In this document: in pieces, positions 1-9,433 of the stretch | Layout: the number at the start of each line of letters is the position of its first letter | Position numbering within the stretch: the first letter of the stretch is position 1 | Assembly: GCA_964530825.1 (NCBI GenBank) | Contig: CAZHCA010000023.1 | Span: forward strand, 12,158 to 76,157 | DNA: 64,000 nt | DNA from: CAZHCA01 sp964530825 | GTDB lineage: Bacteria; Bacteroidota; Bacteroidia; Chitinophagales; Saprospiraceae | Reading direction: 5' to 3' | Position numbers and translations under genes: made by a program | Notes under the pieces: model-generated | What the model saw: the letters and a program-made list of their open reading frames with translations, nothing else | Told to the model about the DNA's origin: nothing | Databases searched by the model: none

Positions 1-1593
1 AGTACCCGTGGCCTAAAACCCGGCGCCCCGGTTGCCTTTACCGGCCAGCTGCTGGAGGCTACCTTGGCGCCCGGAGTGTTGTCGCGCAACTACGATGGCC
101 TCATGCACGATCTCAATACCATGACCGGCATTTTTCTCCAGCGCGGCGAGTACACCTCAGCCATCGACCTGGAACGCACCTGGGACTTTGAGCCCATTGC
201 TAAGCCAGGTGAGCGCGTTCGTGCCGGCGACTGGCTGGGCCAAGTCGACGAAAACAGCATACCGCACAAAATAATGGTACCTTTCCGCTTCGTAGGAGTT
301 TACACTGTTGAGTCGATCGCCGAAGCCGGTAGCTACCGGGTCGAAGATACCATCGCTACGCTCTCCGATGCAGAGGGGGCGACCCTCCAGATTACCATGG
401 TGCAGCGTTTCCCGGTCAAGCAAGCCGTGCGCACCTACCAAAGTAAACCCCGGCCCTTTCAATTGCTGGAAACCGGTATCCGCATCATTGATACCCTGAA
501 CCCTATGGTCGAGGGCGGCACCGGCTTTATCCCAGGGCCCTTTGGGAGTGGTAAAACCGTGTTGCAGCAGGCCATCTCCCGCCAGGCGGAAGCCGACATC
601 GTGGTGATGGCAGCCTGTGGGGAGCGCGCCAATGAGGTCGTCGATCTGTTTGCCGAATTCCCCGAGCTGGACGACCCCTGGACGGGACGCAAGCTAATGG
701 AGCGCACGACCATCATTGCCAATACCTCCAACATGCCTGTAGCCGCCCGCGAAGCTTCGGTGTATACGGCAATGACCATCGCCGAATACTACCGGGCTAT
801 GGGCCTGAAAGTCCTCCTGCTGGCCGACTCCACCTCGCGCTGGGCCCAGGCGCTGCGCGAAATGTCAAACCGCATGGAAGAGCTGCCGGGTCCCGATGCT
901 TTCCCGATGGATCTCTCGGCCATTATCTCGAATTTTTACTCGCGTGCCGGCGTGGTTTACCTCAACAACGGCCAGACGGGTTCGATTACCTTCATCGGTA
1001 CCGTCTCGCCAGCCGGGGGCAACCTCAAAGAACCAGTGACCGAATCGACCAAAAAGGTCGCGCGCTGCTTTTACGCCCTCTCCCAACAACGGGCCGACAG
1101 CAAACGCTACCCGGCTATTGATCCTATCGAAAGTTACTCGAAATACCTGGAATACCCGGAGCTGGTTAAAACCCTAAATGAAAGCATCGATCCGGAGTGG
1201 ACCAACAAAGTAGAATCATTGCGCAACCGCATGATCCAGGGCAAGGAAGCCGCCGAGCAGATCAATATCCTGGGCGACGACGGTGTATCGGTCGATACCC
1301 ACCTGATATTCTGGCGCTCCGAAGTAATTGACGAGATCATCCTGCAGCAAAATGCCTTTGACGATGTAGATGCCCGCACTCCCATGAAGCGTCAACAATA
1401 CATGGTCGATAAAATCCTAGAAGTTGTCAATACGCCCCTGGCATTTGATACCTACGAGGCGGTGAACCCTTTCTTTAAGCGGGTCATCAATGCGCTGAAG
1501 CAAATGAACTATTCGCCCCTGGATTCGGAGGCCTTTCAGCAGCACCTGTCGGACCTGGAAACTATTTTGGAAGAACGAAAAGAGACCACCTAG
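1..1593 (+). CDS. ntpA: V/A-type ATPase catalytic subunit A (5' partial)
   Basis: Catalytic subunit of the V1/A1 head, which binds and hydrolyses or makes ATP. The frame is open from base 1 without a start, so the N-terminus lies outside the window; the first visible residues already match the barrel and bulge domain of subunit A. The Walker A loop GPFGSGKT is encoded at 535-558, and the ADSTSRWAQALRE segment is present further on. The stop is TAG at 1591-1593, followed by subunit B 34 bp later. In Bacteroidota the E and DUF2764 genes normally lie just upstream, which would be off the left edge. Family assignment is firm. Confidence 0.97.
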   Translation, partial: STRGLKPGAPVAFTGQLLEATLAPGVLSRNYDGLMHDLNTMTGIFLQRGEYTSAIDLERTWDFEPIAKPGERVRAGDWLGQVDENSIPHKIMVPFRFVGVYTVESIAEAGSYRVEDTIATLSDAEGATLQITMVQRFPVKQAVRTYQSKPRPFQLLETGIRIIDTLNPMVEGGTGFIPGPFGSGKTVLQQAISRQAEADIVVMAACGERANEVVDLFAEFPELDDPWTGRKLMERTTIIANTSNMPVAAREASVYTAMTIAEYYRAMGLKVLLLADSTSRWAQALREMSNRMEELPGPDAFPMDLSAIISNFYSRAGVVYLNNGQTGSITFIGTVSPAGGNLKEPVTESTKKVARCFYALSQQRADSKRYPAIDPIESYSKYLEYPELVKTLNESIDPEWTNKVESLRNRMIQGKEAAEQINILGDDGVSVDTHLIFWRSEVIDEIILQQNAFDDVDARTPMKRQQYMVDKILEVVNTPLAFDTYEAVNPFFKRVINALKQMNYSPLDSEAFQQHLSDLETILEERKETT

Positions 1594-1627
1594 CAGCCCC
1601 GAGTGCAGGCTGTTCAAAAAGAACGCT

Positions 1628-2962
1628 ATGATAAAGAAGGCATTTCAACGCATATACACCAAGGTAGAACAAATCACGAAAGCGACTTGCACCGTGCATG
1701 CCCAGGACGTCGGCTACGAAGAACTGGCCCTCGTTAACGGGCGACTGGCCCAGGTCGTCAAAATTCTGGACGAGGAGGTCACCTTACAGGTCTTTGCGGG
1801 CACTGAAGGGGTGCCCACCAATGCCGAGGTCGTCTTTTTGGGGAAGGCCCCTACCCTGACAGTAGGCGACACCCTGGCGGGACGCTTCTTCAACGCCTAC
1901 GGCGATCCCATCGACGGCGGCGCCCCCATCGACGGGACCGACCGCGAGATTGGCGGCCCTTCCGTCAATCCGGTGCGCCGCAAGCAACCCTCTGAATTGA
2001 TCGTGACCGGTATCGCCGGTATCGACCTCAATAATACACTGGTGACCGGACAGAAGATCCCATTCTTCGCCGACCCGGACCAGCCCTACAATCAGGTGAT
2101 GGCTACGGTAGCCTTGCGCGCCAAGGCCGACCGCATCGTGCTGGGCGGCATGGGCCTGACCAACGACGACTACCTGTATTTTCGCAATGTCTTCGAAAAC
2201 GCCGGTGCCCTGCACCGCATCGTCAGTTTTATTAACACTACGGAAGATCCGCCCGTCGAGCGACTGCTCGTGCCCGATATGGCCCTGACAGCCGCTGAGT
2301 ATTTTGCCGTTGATAAAAAGGAAAACGTGTTGGTCCTGCTGACCGACATGACGCTCTACGCCGATGCCCTGAGTATCGTTTCGAACCGCATGGACCAGAT
2401 TCCTTCCAAGGATAGCATGCCGGGCTCGCTCTACAGCGACTTAGCCAAAATTTATGAAAAAGCGGTTCAGTTCGCCGACGGGGGTACCATCACCATCATT
2501 GCCGTGACGACGCTTTCCGGTGGTGACATCACCCACGCTATCCCTGACAACACCGGATACATCACCGAAGGCCAGCTTTTCCTACGCCGCGACACCCAGA
2601 TCGGCAAGGTGATCGTGGATCCTTTCCGGAGTCTTTCACGCCTAAAACAACTGGTGATCGGTAAAAAGACTCGCCGCGACCATCCGCAGGTAATGAATGC
2701 CGCCGTGCGCCTCTACGCCGATGCCGCAAATGCGCGCACCAAGCTGGAGAACGGCTTTGAGCTGACCGACTATGACGAACGAGCGTTGGATTTTGCCAAA
2801 AATTACGCCGATCGACTCTTGGCCATCGATGTGAATATGGACCCCGATACTATGCTAGATACCACCTGGGAGTTATTTTCCAGCCACTTTTCCCAAGCCG
2901 AAGTCGGTATCAAGCAGGAGCTGACGCAGGCTTTCTGGCCCGGAAAAACCACAAGCGAGTAG
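1628..2962 (+). CDS. ntpB: V/A-type ATPase subunit B
   Basis: Non-catalytic nucleotide-binding subunit that alternates with subunit A in the hexameric head. The 444 residues are a normal length for the family. The P-loop is absent, as expected for B, while the conserved central region (DMTLYADALSIVSNRMDQIPS) and the SLSRL and GGDITHAIPD stretches are present. ATG start at 1628. It lies 34 bp after subunit A and 3 bp before subunit D, so it is translated from the same polycistron. Confidence 0.97.
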   Translation: MIKKAFQRIYTKVEQITKATCTVHAQDVGYEELALVNGRLAQVVKILDEEVTLQVFAGTEGVPTNAEVVFLGKAPTLTVGDTLAGRFFNAYGDPIDGGAPIDGTDREIGGPSVNPVRRKQPSELIVTGIAGIDLNNTLVTGQKIPFFADPDQPYNQVMATVALRAKADRIVLGGMGLTNDDYLYFRNVFENAGALHRIVSFINTTEDPPVERLLVPDMALTAAEYFAVDKKENVLVLLTDMTLYADALSIVSNRMDQIPSKDSMPGSLYSDLAKIYEKAVQFADGGTITIIAVTTLSGGDITHAIPDNTGYITEGQLFLRRDTQIGKVIVDPFRSLSRLKQLVIGKKTRRDHPQVMNAAVRLYADAANARTKLENGFELTDYDERALDFAKNYADRLLAIDVNMDPDTMLDTTWELFSSHFSQAEVGIKQELTQAFWPGKTTSE

Positions 2963-2965
2963 TCT

Positions 2966-3565
2966 ATGGCCATTACGTTTCAATACAACAAGACCGCCCT
3001 GCAACAGCTGGAAAAGCAGCTGAAAGTACGCCGCAACGCTTTGCCGATCCTAAAAAACAAGGAGGCTGCACTGCGTGTAGAAGTCAAAAAGGCCCGCAAA
3101 GAAGCCGAAGCGATGGACAAACGCCTGCGGGCTTCGATGGACAAACACAGCGAAATGGCCCACTTATGGGATCAGTTCGACTTTGATTTGCTGGAAGTGG
3201 AAGACGTCGAACTCAACGAACGCAAAATAGCAGGCATCAAGACCCCGGTTTTGAATGAAATAACCTTCCGGCCAAAACCTTACCTGCTTTTCAACCGGCC
3301 GGCCTGGTTCCCTGACGGAATCGAACTGCTGAAGGAATGGACCACTCTCGTATTGAAACGCACCTTGCTGGAGCGCCGGACGGCCTTGCTGGAGCACGCT
3401 CGCAAGAAAACCACTCAGAAAGTCAACCTGTACGAGAAAGTGCAGATCCCCGGATACGAAGAGGCGATCCTGAAAATCAAGCGTTTCCTGGAAGATCAGG
3501 AAAACCTAACCAAGGCCGCTCAAAAAATTGTTAAAAAACGCCAGGAAGAACGCCGATCGTCATGA
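2966..3565 (+). CDS. ntpD: V/A-type ATPase subunit D (central stalk)
   Basis: Central-stalk subunit that rotates inside the A3B3 head. The 199-residue product is mostly charged, heptad-rich helix at both ends (roughly residues 1-70 and 125-195) with a short middle domain, the usual coiled-coil layout of subunit D. It begins 3 bp after subunit B, and its stop overlaps the start of subunit I in an ATGA, which indicates translational coupling. Confidence 0.95.
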   Translation: MAITFQYNKTALQQLEKQLKVRRNALPILKNKEAALRVEVKKARKEAEAMDKRLRASMDKHSEMAHLWDQFDFDLLEVEDVELNERKIAGIKTPVLNEITFRPKPYLLFNRPAWFPDGIELLKEWTTLVLKRTLLERRTALLEHARKKTTQKVNLYEKVQIPGYEEAILKIKRFLEDQENLTKAAQKIVKKRQEERRSS

Positions 3566-5373
3566 TTGAACCCATGTACAAATATCAATTCTTAGTTGAG
3601 CGAAACGGCTACCTTCCTTTCCTGCAGGAATTGCGCAAGTTGGGTGTTCTGCACGTCCGAGAACAAGCCGAAGGGATGCCCGAAGCGGCCCGTGAGCAAT
3701 TGGAAGGGCAGCGCCGGCTGCGACGCATCCTGGATCAACTGGAAAAACGTGAGGTAGAAGGAAGTTCGGCGCTACCGTCCGAACCGGAAACGGGTTGGCA
3801 GCTCGCTCAGCAATTCGAGGACTGTAACGAACGCCTCGACGACTTGGAGCAGGAATTGGAAGAAGCCCGGACCGAACTGCAGCGCTGGCGTCCTTGGGGG
3901 CTTTTTTCCCGCCAGACTCTTGATGTACTAGCGGACAGCGGATTGCATATCGGATTTTACACTTGCCCGAATAAAAAGTGGAAACCGGAGTGGCCCAAAG
4001 CCTACCCACTTGCCGTCATTGAGCGGGCGCAAGGCTCCACCTACTTTATTGCCTTGCAGCCAGAGGGAGAAGCCGTAGCGTTGCCCCCAGCCGGCGAAGC
4101 CTGGCCTTCACCGGCCTTAGGTACAGTAGAGTGGCAGGAAAAGATCGCCCGGCTCGAAAAAGAACAAAGTGCACTGGAAGAAGAACTCGACGAGCTGGCG
4201 GCCAAAGGCATACCGGCGCTGTATGCAGCGCTGCAAAGCCTGCAGGATCGCACGCAATTCGCTGAAGTGATGTACCACACCCGGGTCGAGGCCGACGAGC
4301 ATCTCATGGTGCTCGAAGGATTTGCACCCCAGGCGCGCAAAAAAGAGTTGGACCAATGGCTGGAGGCCTCGCATACGTTTTACCTGGAAGAGCAGGCCAC
4401 ACCAGAAGATACGCCTCCGGTCCTGTTGCGCAACGGCCCCTACGCCCGCCTGTTCGAACCCATTGCCGAGCTCTTTGCCCTGCCCGATTACGCCGAGTTG
4501 GACCTGACGCCCCTGTTTGCACCTTTTTTCATGCTGTTTTTTGGCTTCTGCCTGGGCGACGCCGGATACGGCTTGGTGATGGTGTTGGGCGCCTTTATCT
4601 ACCAGTTTTGGGCGCGCGAAGACCTGAAACCCATACTGCGCCTTGTCCAGTGGCTGGGGCTTGCGACGGTACTTTTTGGAGCGCTGTCGGGCACCCTATT
4701 CGGCATCAATTTGCTGGACAATCCCCTGCCCGGGCTGGAAGCGGCTCGACAATACATGCTCGATAGCAATCAGCTTTTCCAACTGGCATTGATCCTGGGC
4801 CTGGTACAAATCATTTTCGGCCTCACCATAAAAGCCGTAAACCAGTCGCGCCGTTTTGGATGGGCCTACGCCATGGTCCCCGTAGGCTGGATTATCGTAC
4901 TGCTGAGTTTGCTGGATATCGGGGTTTTAAAACTATTACAACCGTATAGTAATTATTCCTCCTATGCAGGGCTGGGATTGATCATCCTGTTCAGCGATCC
5001 CAAGGCCGGACTATTCGGCAGGATCGGTAAGGGCTTATGGGAGCTCTACGGGATTACGGGCTTTTTTGGCGATCTGCTCAGCTATATTCGTTTATTTGCG
5101 CTAGGGATCTCCAGCGCCATTCTAGGATACGTCGTCAACAGTATCGGCGTACAGTTGAAAGATAGTATTCCCTACCTCGGGCCGGTTTTGTTTATGCTGT
5201 TCCTGCTGGTAGGACACGGGGCTAATTTATTGATTGCCTCGCTGGGCGCCTTTGTCCATCCCTTACGATTAACCTTTGTAGAATTCTATAAAAATGCCGG
5301 ATTCGTCGGCGGCGGCCGAAAATACGACCCTTTGCGGCAACGAACGCCAGAGACCGAATCCGAAACCTTCTAA
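3562..5373 (+). CDS. ntpI: V/A-type ATPase subunit I (membrane stator, a subunit)
   Basis: Membrane stator that forms the ion half-channels against the c-ring. Residues 1 to about 310 form a cytoplasmic part with coiled coil; from about residue 325 there are some seven hydrophobic segments. The family's essential arginine is seen in the motif DLLSYIRLFALG, at Arg510 (codon 5089-5091). The 603-residue length fits bacterial subunit I. It overlaps subunit D by 4 bp and is followed after 30 bp by subunit K. Confidence 0.95.
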   Translation: MIEPMYKYQFLVERNGYLPFLQELRKLGVLHVREQAEGMPEAAREQLEGQRRLRRILDQLEKREVEGSSALPSEPETGWQLAQQFEDCNERLDDLEQELEEARTELQRWRPWGLFSRQTLDVLADSGLHIGFYTCPNKKWKPEWPKAYPLAVIERAQGSTYFIALQPEGEAVALPPAGEAWPSPALGTVEWQEKIARLEKEQSALEEELDELAAKGIPALYAALQSLQDRTQFAEVMYHTRVEADEHLMVLEGFAPQARKKELDQWLEASHTFYLEEQATPEDTPPVLLRNGPYARLFEPIAELFALPDYAELDLTPLFAPFFMLFFGFCLGDAGYGLVMVLGAFIYQFWAREDLKPILRLVQWLGLATVLFGALSGTLFGINLLDNPLPGLEAARQYMLDSNQLFQLALILGLVQIIFGLTIKAVNQSRRFGWAYAMVPVGWIIVLLSLLDIGVLKLLQPYSNYSSYAGLGLIILFSDPKAGLFGRIGKGLWELYGITGFFGDLLSYIRLFALGISSAILGYVVNSIGVQLKDSIPYLGPVLFMLFLLVGHGANLLIASLGAFVHPLRLTFVEFYKNAGFVGGGRKYDPLRQRTPETESETF

Positions 5374-5859
<486 letters not shown>

Positions 5860-5940
5860 AAAAGATCTTCTTGCTACCGCAAGGATGGGATCCGTCCTAA
5901 AAAATTGCAACTTGCGCCCCAAACCATTTTCTTATAACAC

Positions 5941-7152
5941 ATGCATGTAGCCATCATCGGTGGGGGCGCCGCTGGTTTCTTCGCCGCCATTCAGGTCAGG
6001 TCGCACCACCCGAAGGCGAGGGTTACGATCTTTGAGAAAATACCCAAGTTGCTTGCCAAGGTGCGCATCTCCGGTGGCGGGCGCTGCAATGTGACCAACG
6101 CCTGCCCCTCCCTGAAAGATTTGGTGCAGGCCTACCCACGGGGCGGTAAACAGCTCAAAGGCGCCTTTCGGATATTCAGCAACCGCCACATGATCGACTG
6201 GTTGGAAGAGCGCGGCATTGACCTGGTGGAAGAGGCGCACGGACACCTCTTTCCGGCTACCCAAACCTCCCAGACCATTATCGATTGTTTTCTCCGTGAA
6301 ACGCGTCCGAGGGTTGGTATCCATACCGGACGGGGCGTAGTACGTATCGAACCCCGGCGCGACCGGTTAATCCTCCACTTTGCCGGCACCCGTTACCCCT
6401 CAGAAGCCGCCGATCGGGTCATTGTAGCTACCGGCGGCTCGCCCAAACGCAGCGGCCTCGCCTGGTTAGAGGACCTAGGTCACCGCATCATCGACCCCGT
6501 ACCCTCGCTATTCACCTTCAACATGCCCGGCAACTCGGTACGGGAACTGATGGGGGTTTCAGCGGACCGGGCGCAGGCCCGTATCTCTACAACCAAGCTA
6601 CAGGCAGCGGGTCCGGTACTGATCACCCACTGGGGCATGAGCGGGCCGGCTATCCTCAAGCTCTCAGCCTGGGGCGCCCGCGAGCTCTACGAACGCAATT
6701 ACCAATTTGAAACCCAAATCAACTGGGCCGACGAGCGCAACCAGAATGCCGTGGCGGATACCCTTCGGGCCATCGCAAAGGAGCACGCCAAAAAACAACT
6801 CTCGAATTACCGACCCTACGGATTGCCCGAGCGTTTATGGCTGTTTTTACTAGAAAAATGCAACCTCACCCCCGGTAAACGCTGGGAAGAATTGGGCAAT
6901 AAAGGGCACAACAAACTCGTCAATATCCTGACCCATGATGCCTATCCGGTGCAGGGCAAAACCACCTACAAAGAAGAATTCGTCACCAGTGGAGGGGTAC
7001 ATCTCGACGATGTGGATTTTCGGACCCTGCAGAGCAAGATCGTACCGGGGCTCTACTTCGCCGGAGAAGTGCTCGACGTCGACGGCATCACGGGCGGTTA
7101 CAATTTTCAGGCTGCCTGGACGACGGCCTATATTGCCAGCCGGTTGGGGTAG
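5941..7152 (+). CDS. HI0933/BaiN-family FAD-dependent oxidoreductase
   Basis: Predicted two-dinucleotide-binding-domain flavoprotein (403 residues) of the HI0933/YhiN/BaiN family. The N-terminus has the FAD Rossmann motif GGGAAGFFAA; a GGGRCNVTN motif lies near residue 45, and the C-terminus carries the family signature around GGYNFQAAWTTAYIAS. The reaction of most members is unknown; BaiN itself works on bile acids, which should not be transferred here. It lies 81 bp after the ATPase operon and may be transcribed separately. Confidence 0.9.
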   Translation: MHVAIIGGGAAGFFAAIQVRSHHPKARVTIFEKIPKLLAKVRISGGGRCNVTNACPSLKDLVQAYPRGGKQLKGAFRIFSNRHMIDWLEERGIDLVEEAHGHLFPATQTSQTIIDCFLRETRPRVGIHTGRGVVRIEPRRDRLILHFAGTRYPSEAADRVIVATGGSPKRSGLAWLEDLGHRIIDPVPSLFTFNMPGNSVRELMGVSADRAQARISTTKLQAAGPVLITHWGMSGPAILKLSAWGARELYERNYQFETQINWADERNQNAVADTLRAIAKEHAKKQLSNYRPYGLPERLWLFLLEKCNLTPGKRWEELGNKGHNKLVNILTHDAYPVQGKTTYKEEFVTSGGVHLDDVDFRTLQSKIVPGLYFAGEVLDVDGITGGYNFQAAWTTAYIASRLG

Positions 7153-7464
7153 GCCTTGGATGGCGATGCGCCCGGCCTGCAGCCCGGATAGTTGATTTGG
7201 CCTCCCTGCAAAAGCGGAGACAATCGGAAAAAACAGGTCAGAAGAATGGGGCGGAGCCATGCAGGAGGATCAACCTTTCCCTACTCTAGATTGACTTTGA
7301 TTCATTTCACCCAAGATCGCCTGAAATTCGATTATCCAGCTACACGCGAGATGACCTTCGATTTGCTGGAGGCTTTCGATACCGGAGTTGGAAAAATAAT
7401 TCCCGACCGTAACGGAATTTGGTATATTGGATCAAGCAACTCCTTCACCTAAACCAATAACCCA
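7153..7464 (+). other. Intergenic stretch, no supported gene
   Basis: About 310 bp between the flavoprotein and the DUF2911 gene. An open frame runs through 7192-7452 but has no recognisable domain and poor coding character. A TATATTGG sequence at 7423-7430 is a weak match to the Bacteroidota -7 element for the downstream gene. Confidence 0.5.
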
Positions 7465-8013
7465 ATGAGAATCTTAAAGTGGTTTTTGATTATCGTTTTC
7501 GGCTTAATTGCCGTTTTATTTCTTTTGTATCGCTTTTATCTATTACCGCAAACCAAAAAAGCCAGCCCCGAAGACACGGTCATTTTTAACCGGGGCGATC
7601 TGAAAATCGAGGTTTTTTACAACCGGCCCTCGGCAAAAGGGCGCGAAATCTTTGGCGACCTGGTACCCTACGACGAGACCTGGCGCACCGGCGCGAACGA
7701 AGCCACGACCTTTGAAACCAACCAGTCCCTGACCATCGACGGGCAGGAACTGCCGGCCGGCAAGTATACACTCTGGACCGTTCCTCGCCCCAATGAGTGG
7801 GAAGTCATTTTCAATAACAAAATGTACGGCTGGGGCGTTGGCTTCGACGGCAAGGCCTCACGCGATCCGAAACACGACCAGCTCAACGTAACGGTACCCA
7901 CTCAACGGACCGACAACCCAGTCGAAATGTTTACCATTGCTGTCGAGGAAGGCCCCGCGCTTCAACTCGCCTGGGACGATACCCGGGTCGTGGTACCAAT
8001 GCAGACCCGATGA
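7465..8013 (+). CDS. DUF2911 domain protein
   Basis: 182-residue protein with a single N-terminal hydrophobic helix (about residues 5-23, probably a membrane anchor or uncleaved signal), followed by a DUF2911 domain. The family features are visible: a VFYNRPSAKGREIFG-type opening, WRTGANEATTF, LPAGKYTLWTVP and WGVGFD. DUF2911 proteins are common in Bacteroidota and have no established function. A strong terminator follows directly, so this is probably a one-gene unit. Confidence 0.9.
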   Translation: MRILKWFLIIVFGLIAVLFLLYRFYLLPQTKKASPEDTVIFNRGDLKIEVFYNRPSAKGREIFGDLVPYDETWRTGANEATTFETNQSLTIDGQELPAGKYTLWTVPRPNEWEVIFNNKMYGWGVGFDGKASRDPKHDQLNVTVPTQRTDNPVEMFTIAVEEGPALQLAWDDTRVVVPMQTR

Positions 8014-8025
8014 TTTTTCTGTTAC

Positions 8026-8060
8026 AAAGGGGATTCCAGTACAGTAATCCCCTTTTTTTC
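8026..8060 (+). terminator. Rho-independent terminator after the DUF2911 gene
   Basis: A perfect 10-bp stem, AAAGGGGATT (8026-8035) pairing with AATCCCCTTT (8046-8055), with a 10-base loop, runs into a T tract to 8059. It begins 12 bp after the DUF2911 stop codon. Confidence 0.88.
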
Positions 8061-8175
8061 TTTAAAAACCATTTTTATAGTTAATTTTTCTAATTATTGC
8101 TCAGGTATTGGATAATTGTTACTTAATCTAGAAATTGTTAGGGATACATTTTTTCCCTTAATAATTTTCAAGTTC

Positions 8176-9423
8176 ATGGAACACCAAATGAAACCCGAAA
8201 GTCTGATGATGACCTACGGTTACAAACCGGAGTTATCGGAAGGCGCAGTAAAATGTCCTATATTCCAGACTTCCACTTTTGCATTCCAAACGGCAGAGGA
8301 GGGAAAAGCCTTTTTCGAAGTAGCTTACGGCAAGCGCGAAAAACTGCCCAATGAAGAACTAGGGCTAATCTACAGTCGAATCAATAACCCTGATCTGGAG
8401 ATCCTGGAAAACCGCTTATGTCTGTGGGACCAAGCCGAGGATTGCGCCGTTTTTGAAAGCGGCATGTCGGCCATCACTACGGTATTGCTAGAGTTTTTAT
8501 CCCCAGGTGATTTGTTATTGTACAGTACACCACTCTACGGAGGTACTGACCACTTCATCCATCACTTTTTGCCTAAACTGGGCATCCACACGTTGGGTTT
8601 CAAACCCGGGCAGGAGCGCGCCGAGATTGAAGCGATGCTGCAGGCTTCGGGCTACGCCGATCGCCTGCGGATGATTTACATCGAAACGCCCGCCAATCCT
8701 ACCAACGATCTGATTGACATCAGTTGCTGCAAAACGGTAGCGAATGCCTACAGCACGATGGAAAGCCCTGTCTTTATCGCTGTAGACAACACCTACATGG
8801 GGCCACTTTGGCAGCACCCGCTCCGGTTGGGCGCCGATTTGGTGATGTACTCAGCCACCAAATACATCGGCGGCCACAGCGACATCATTGCCGGCGCCGT
8901 ACTCGGGAGTAAAGCGCTCATGGCCCGTATCAAGACCCTGCGCACCTTCCTAGGCAATATGGCGGGCCCCTGGACAGGGTGGTTGCTCATGCGGAGCCTG
9001 GAAACGCTCAAATTGCGCATGGAGCAACAGCAACGCAATGCGGTTGAAGTAGCCCGCTACCTGCAGGCCCACCCAAAAGTTACCCACGTCAACTATTTGG
9101 GGTTGATTGAGCCCGGTACGCCCGAACACGATATCCTGCAAAAGCAATATTCGGGAACCGGCGCCATGCTATCCTTTCATATTCAAGGTGGCGAGAGCGA
9201 GGCTTTTGCTTTTCTGAACGCTCTGCGATTGATAAAATTAGCCGTTAGCCTGGGTAGTACGGAAAGTCTGGCAGAGCACCCGAAACCCATGACGCACGCC
9301 GGCGTAGACGCAAACCACTTGCAAGAGATGGGCATTACCGATGCCTTGGTGCGCCTGTCGATCGGGGTGGAAAATTATGCCGACATTATTTGGGATATCG
9401 AACAAGCCCTGGAGCAAATATAG
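8176..9423 (+). CDS. Cys/Met-metabolism PLP-dependent enzyme (cystathionine gamma-synthase / methionine gamma-lyase family)
   Basis: Fold-type I PLP enzyme, 415 residues from the chosen ATG at 8176. The frame extends upstream to a TTG at 8116, but those 20 residues are hydrophobic and AT-rich and do not look like family sequence. The PLP-lysine motif SATKYIGGHSD is present, as are the SRINNP substrate region, a D-N-T-Y-M active-site stretch and the SLGSTESLAEHP C-terminal signature. The family does gamma-elimination or gamma-replacement on homocysteine, methionine or cysteine derivatives; which one is not decidable from sequence alone. The next gene starts 10 bp downstream. Confidence 0.9.
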   Translation: MEHQMKPESLMMTYGYKPELSEGAVKCPIFQTSTFAFQTAEEGKAFFEVAYGKREKLPNEELGLIYSRINNPDLEILENRLCLWDQAEDCAVFESGMSAITTVLLEFLSPGDLLLYSTPLYGGTDHFIHHFLPKLGIHTLGFKPGQERAEIEAMLQASGYADRLRMIYIETPANPTNDLIDISCCKTVANAYSTMESPVFIAVDNTYMGPLWQHPLRLGADLVMYSATKYIGGHSDIIAGAVLGSKALMARIKTLRTFLGNMAGPWTGWLLMRSLETLKLRMEQQQRNAVEVARYLQAHPKVTHVNYLGLIEPGTPEHDILQKQYSGTGAMLSFHIQGGESEAFAFLNALRLIKLAVSLGSTESLAEHPKPMTHAGVDANHLQEMGITDALVRLSIGVENYADIIWDIEQALEQI

Positions 9424-9433
9424 TATATCAATT

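Noticed and set aside
5876..5905. Rho-independent terminator after the ATPase operon
   Set aside because: There is a hairpin (AGGATGG/CCGTCCT), but it is followed by A residues rather than T on the plus strand.
9341..9433. Longer N-terminus for the ADP-ribosylglycohydrolase
   Set aside because: It lies entirely inside the PLP enzyme's coding sequence, while the ATG at 9434 gives a proper signal peptide.
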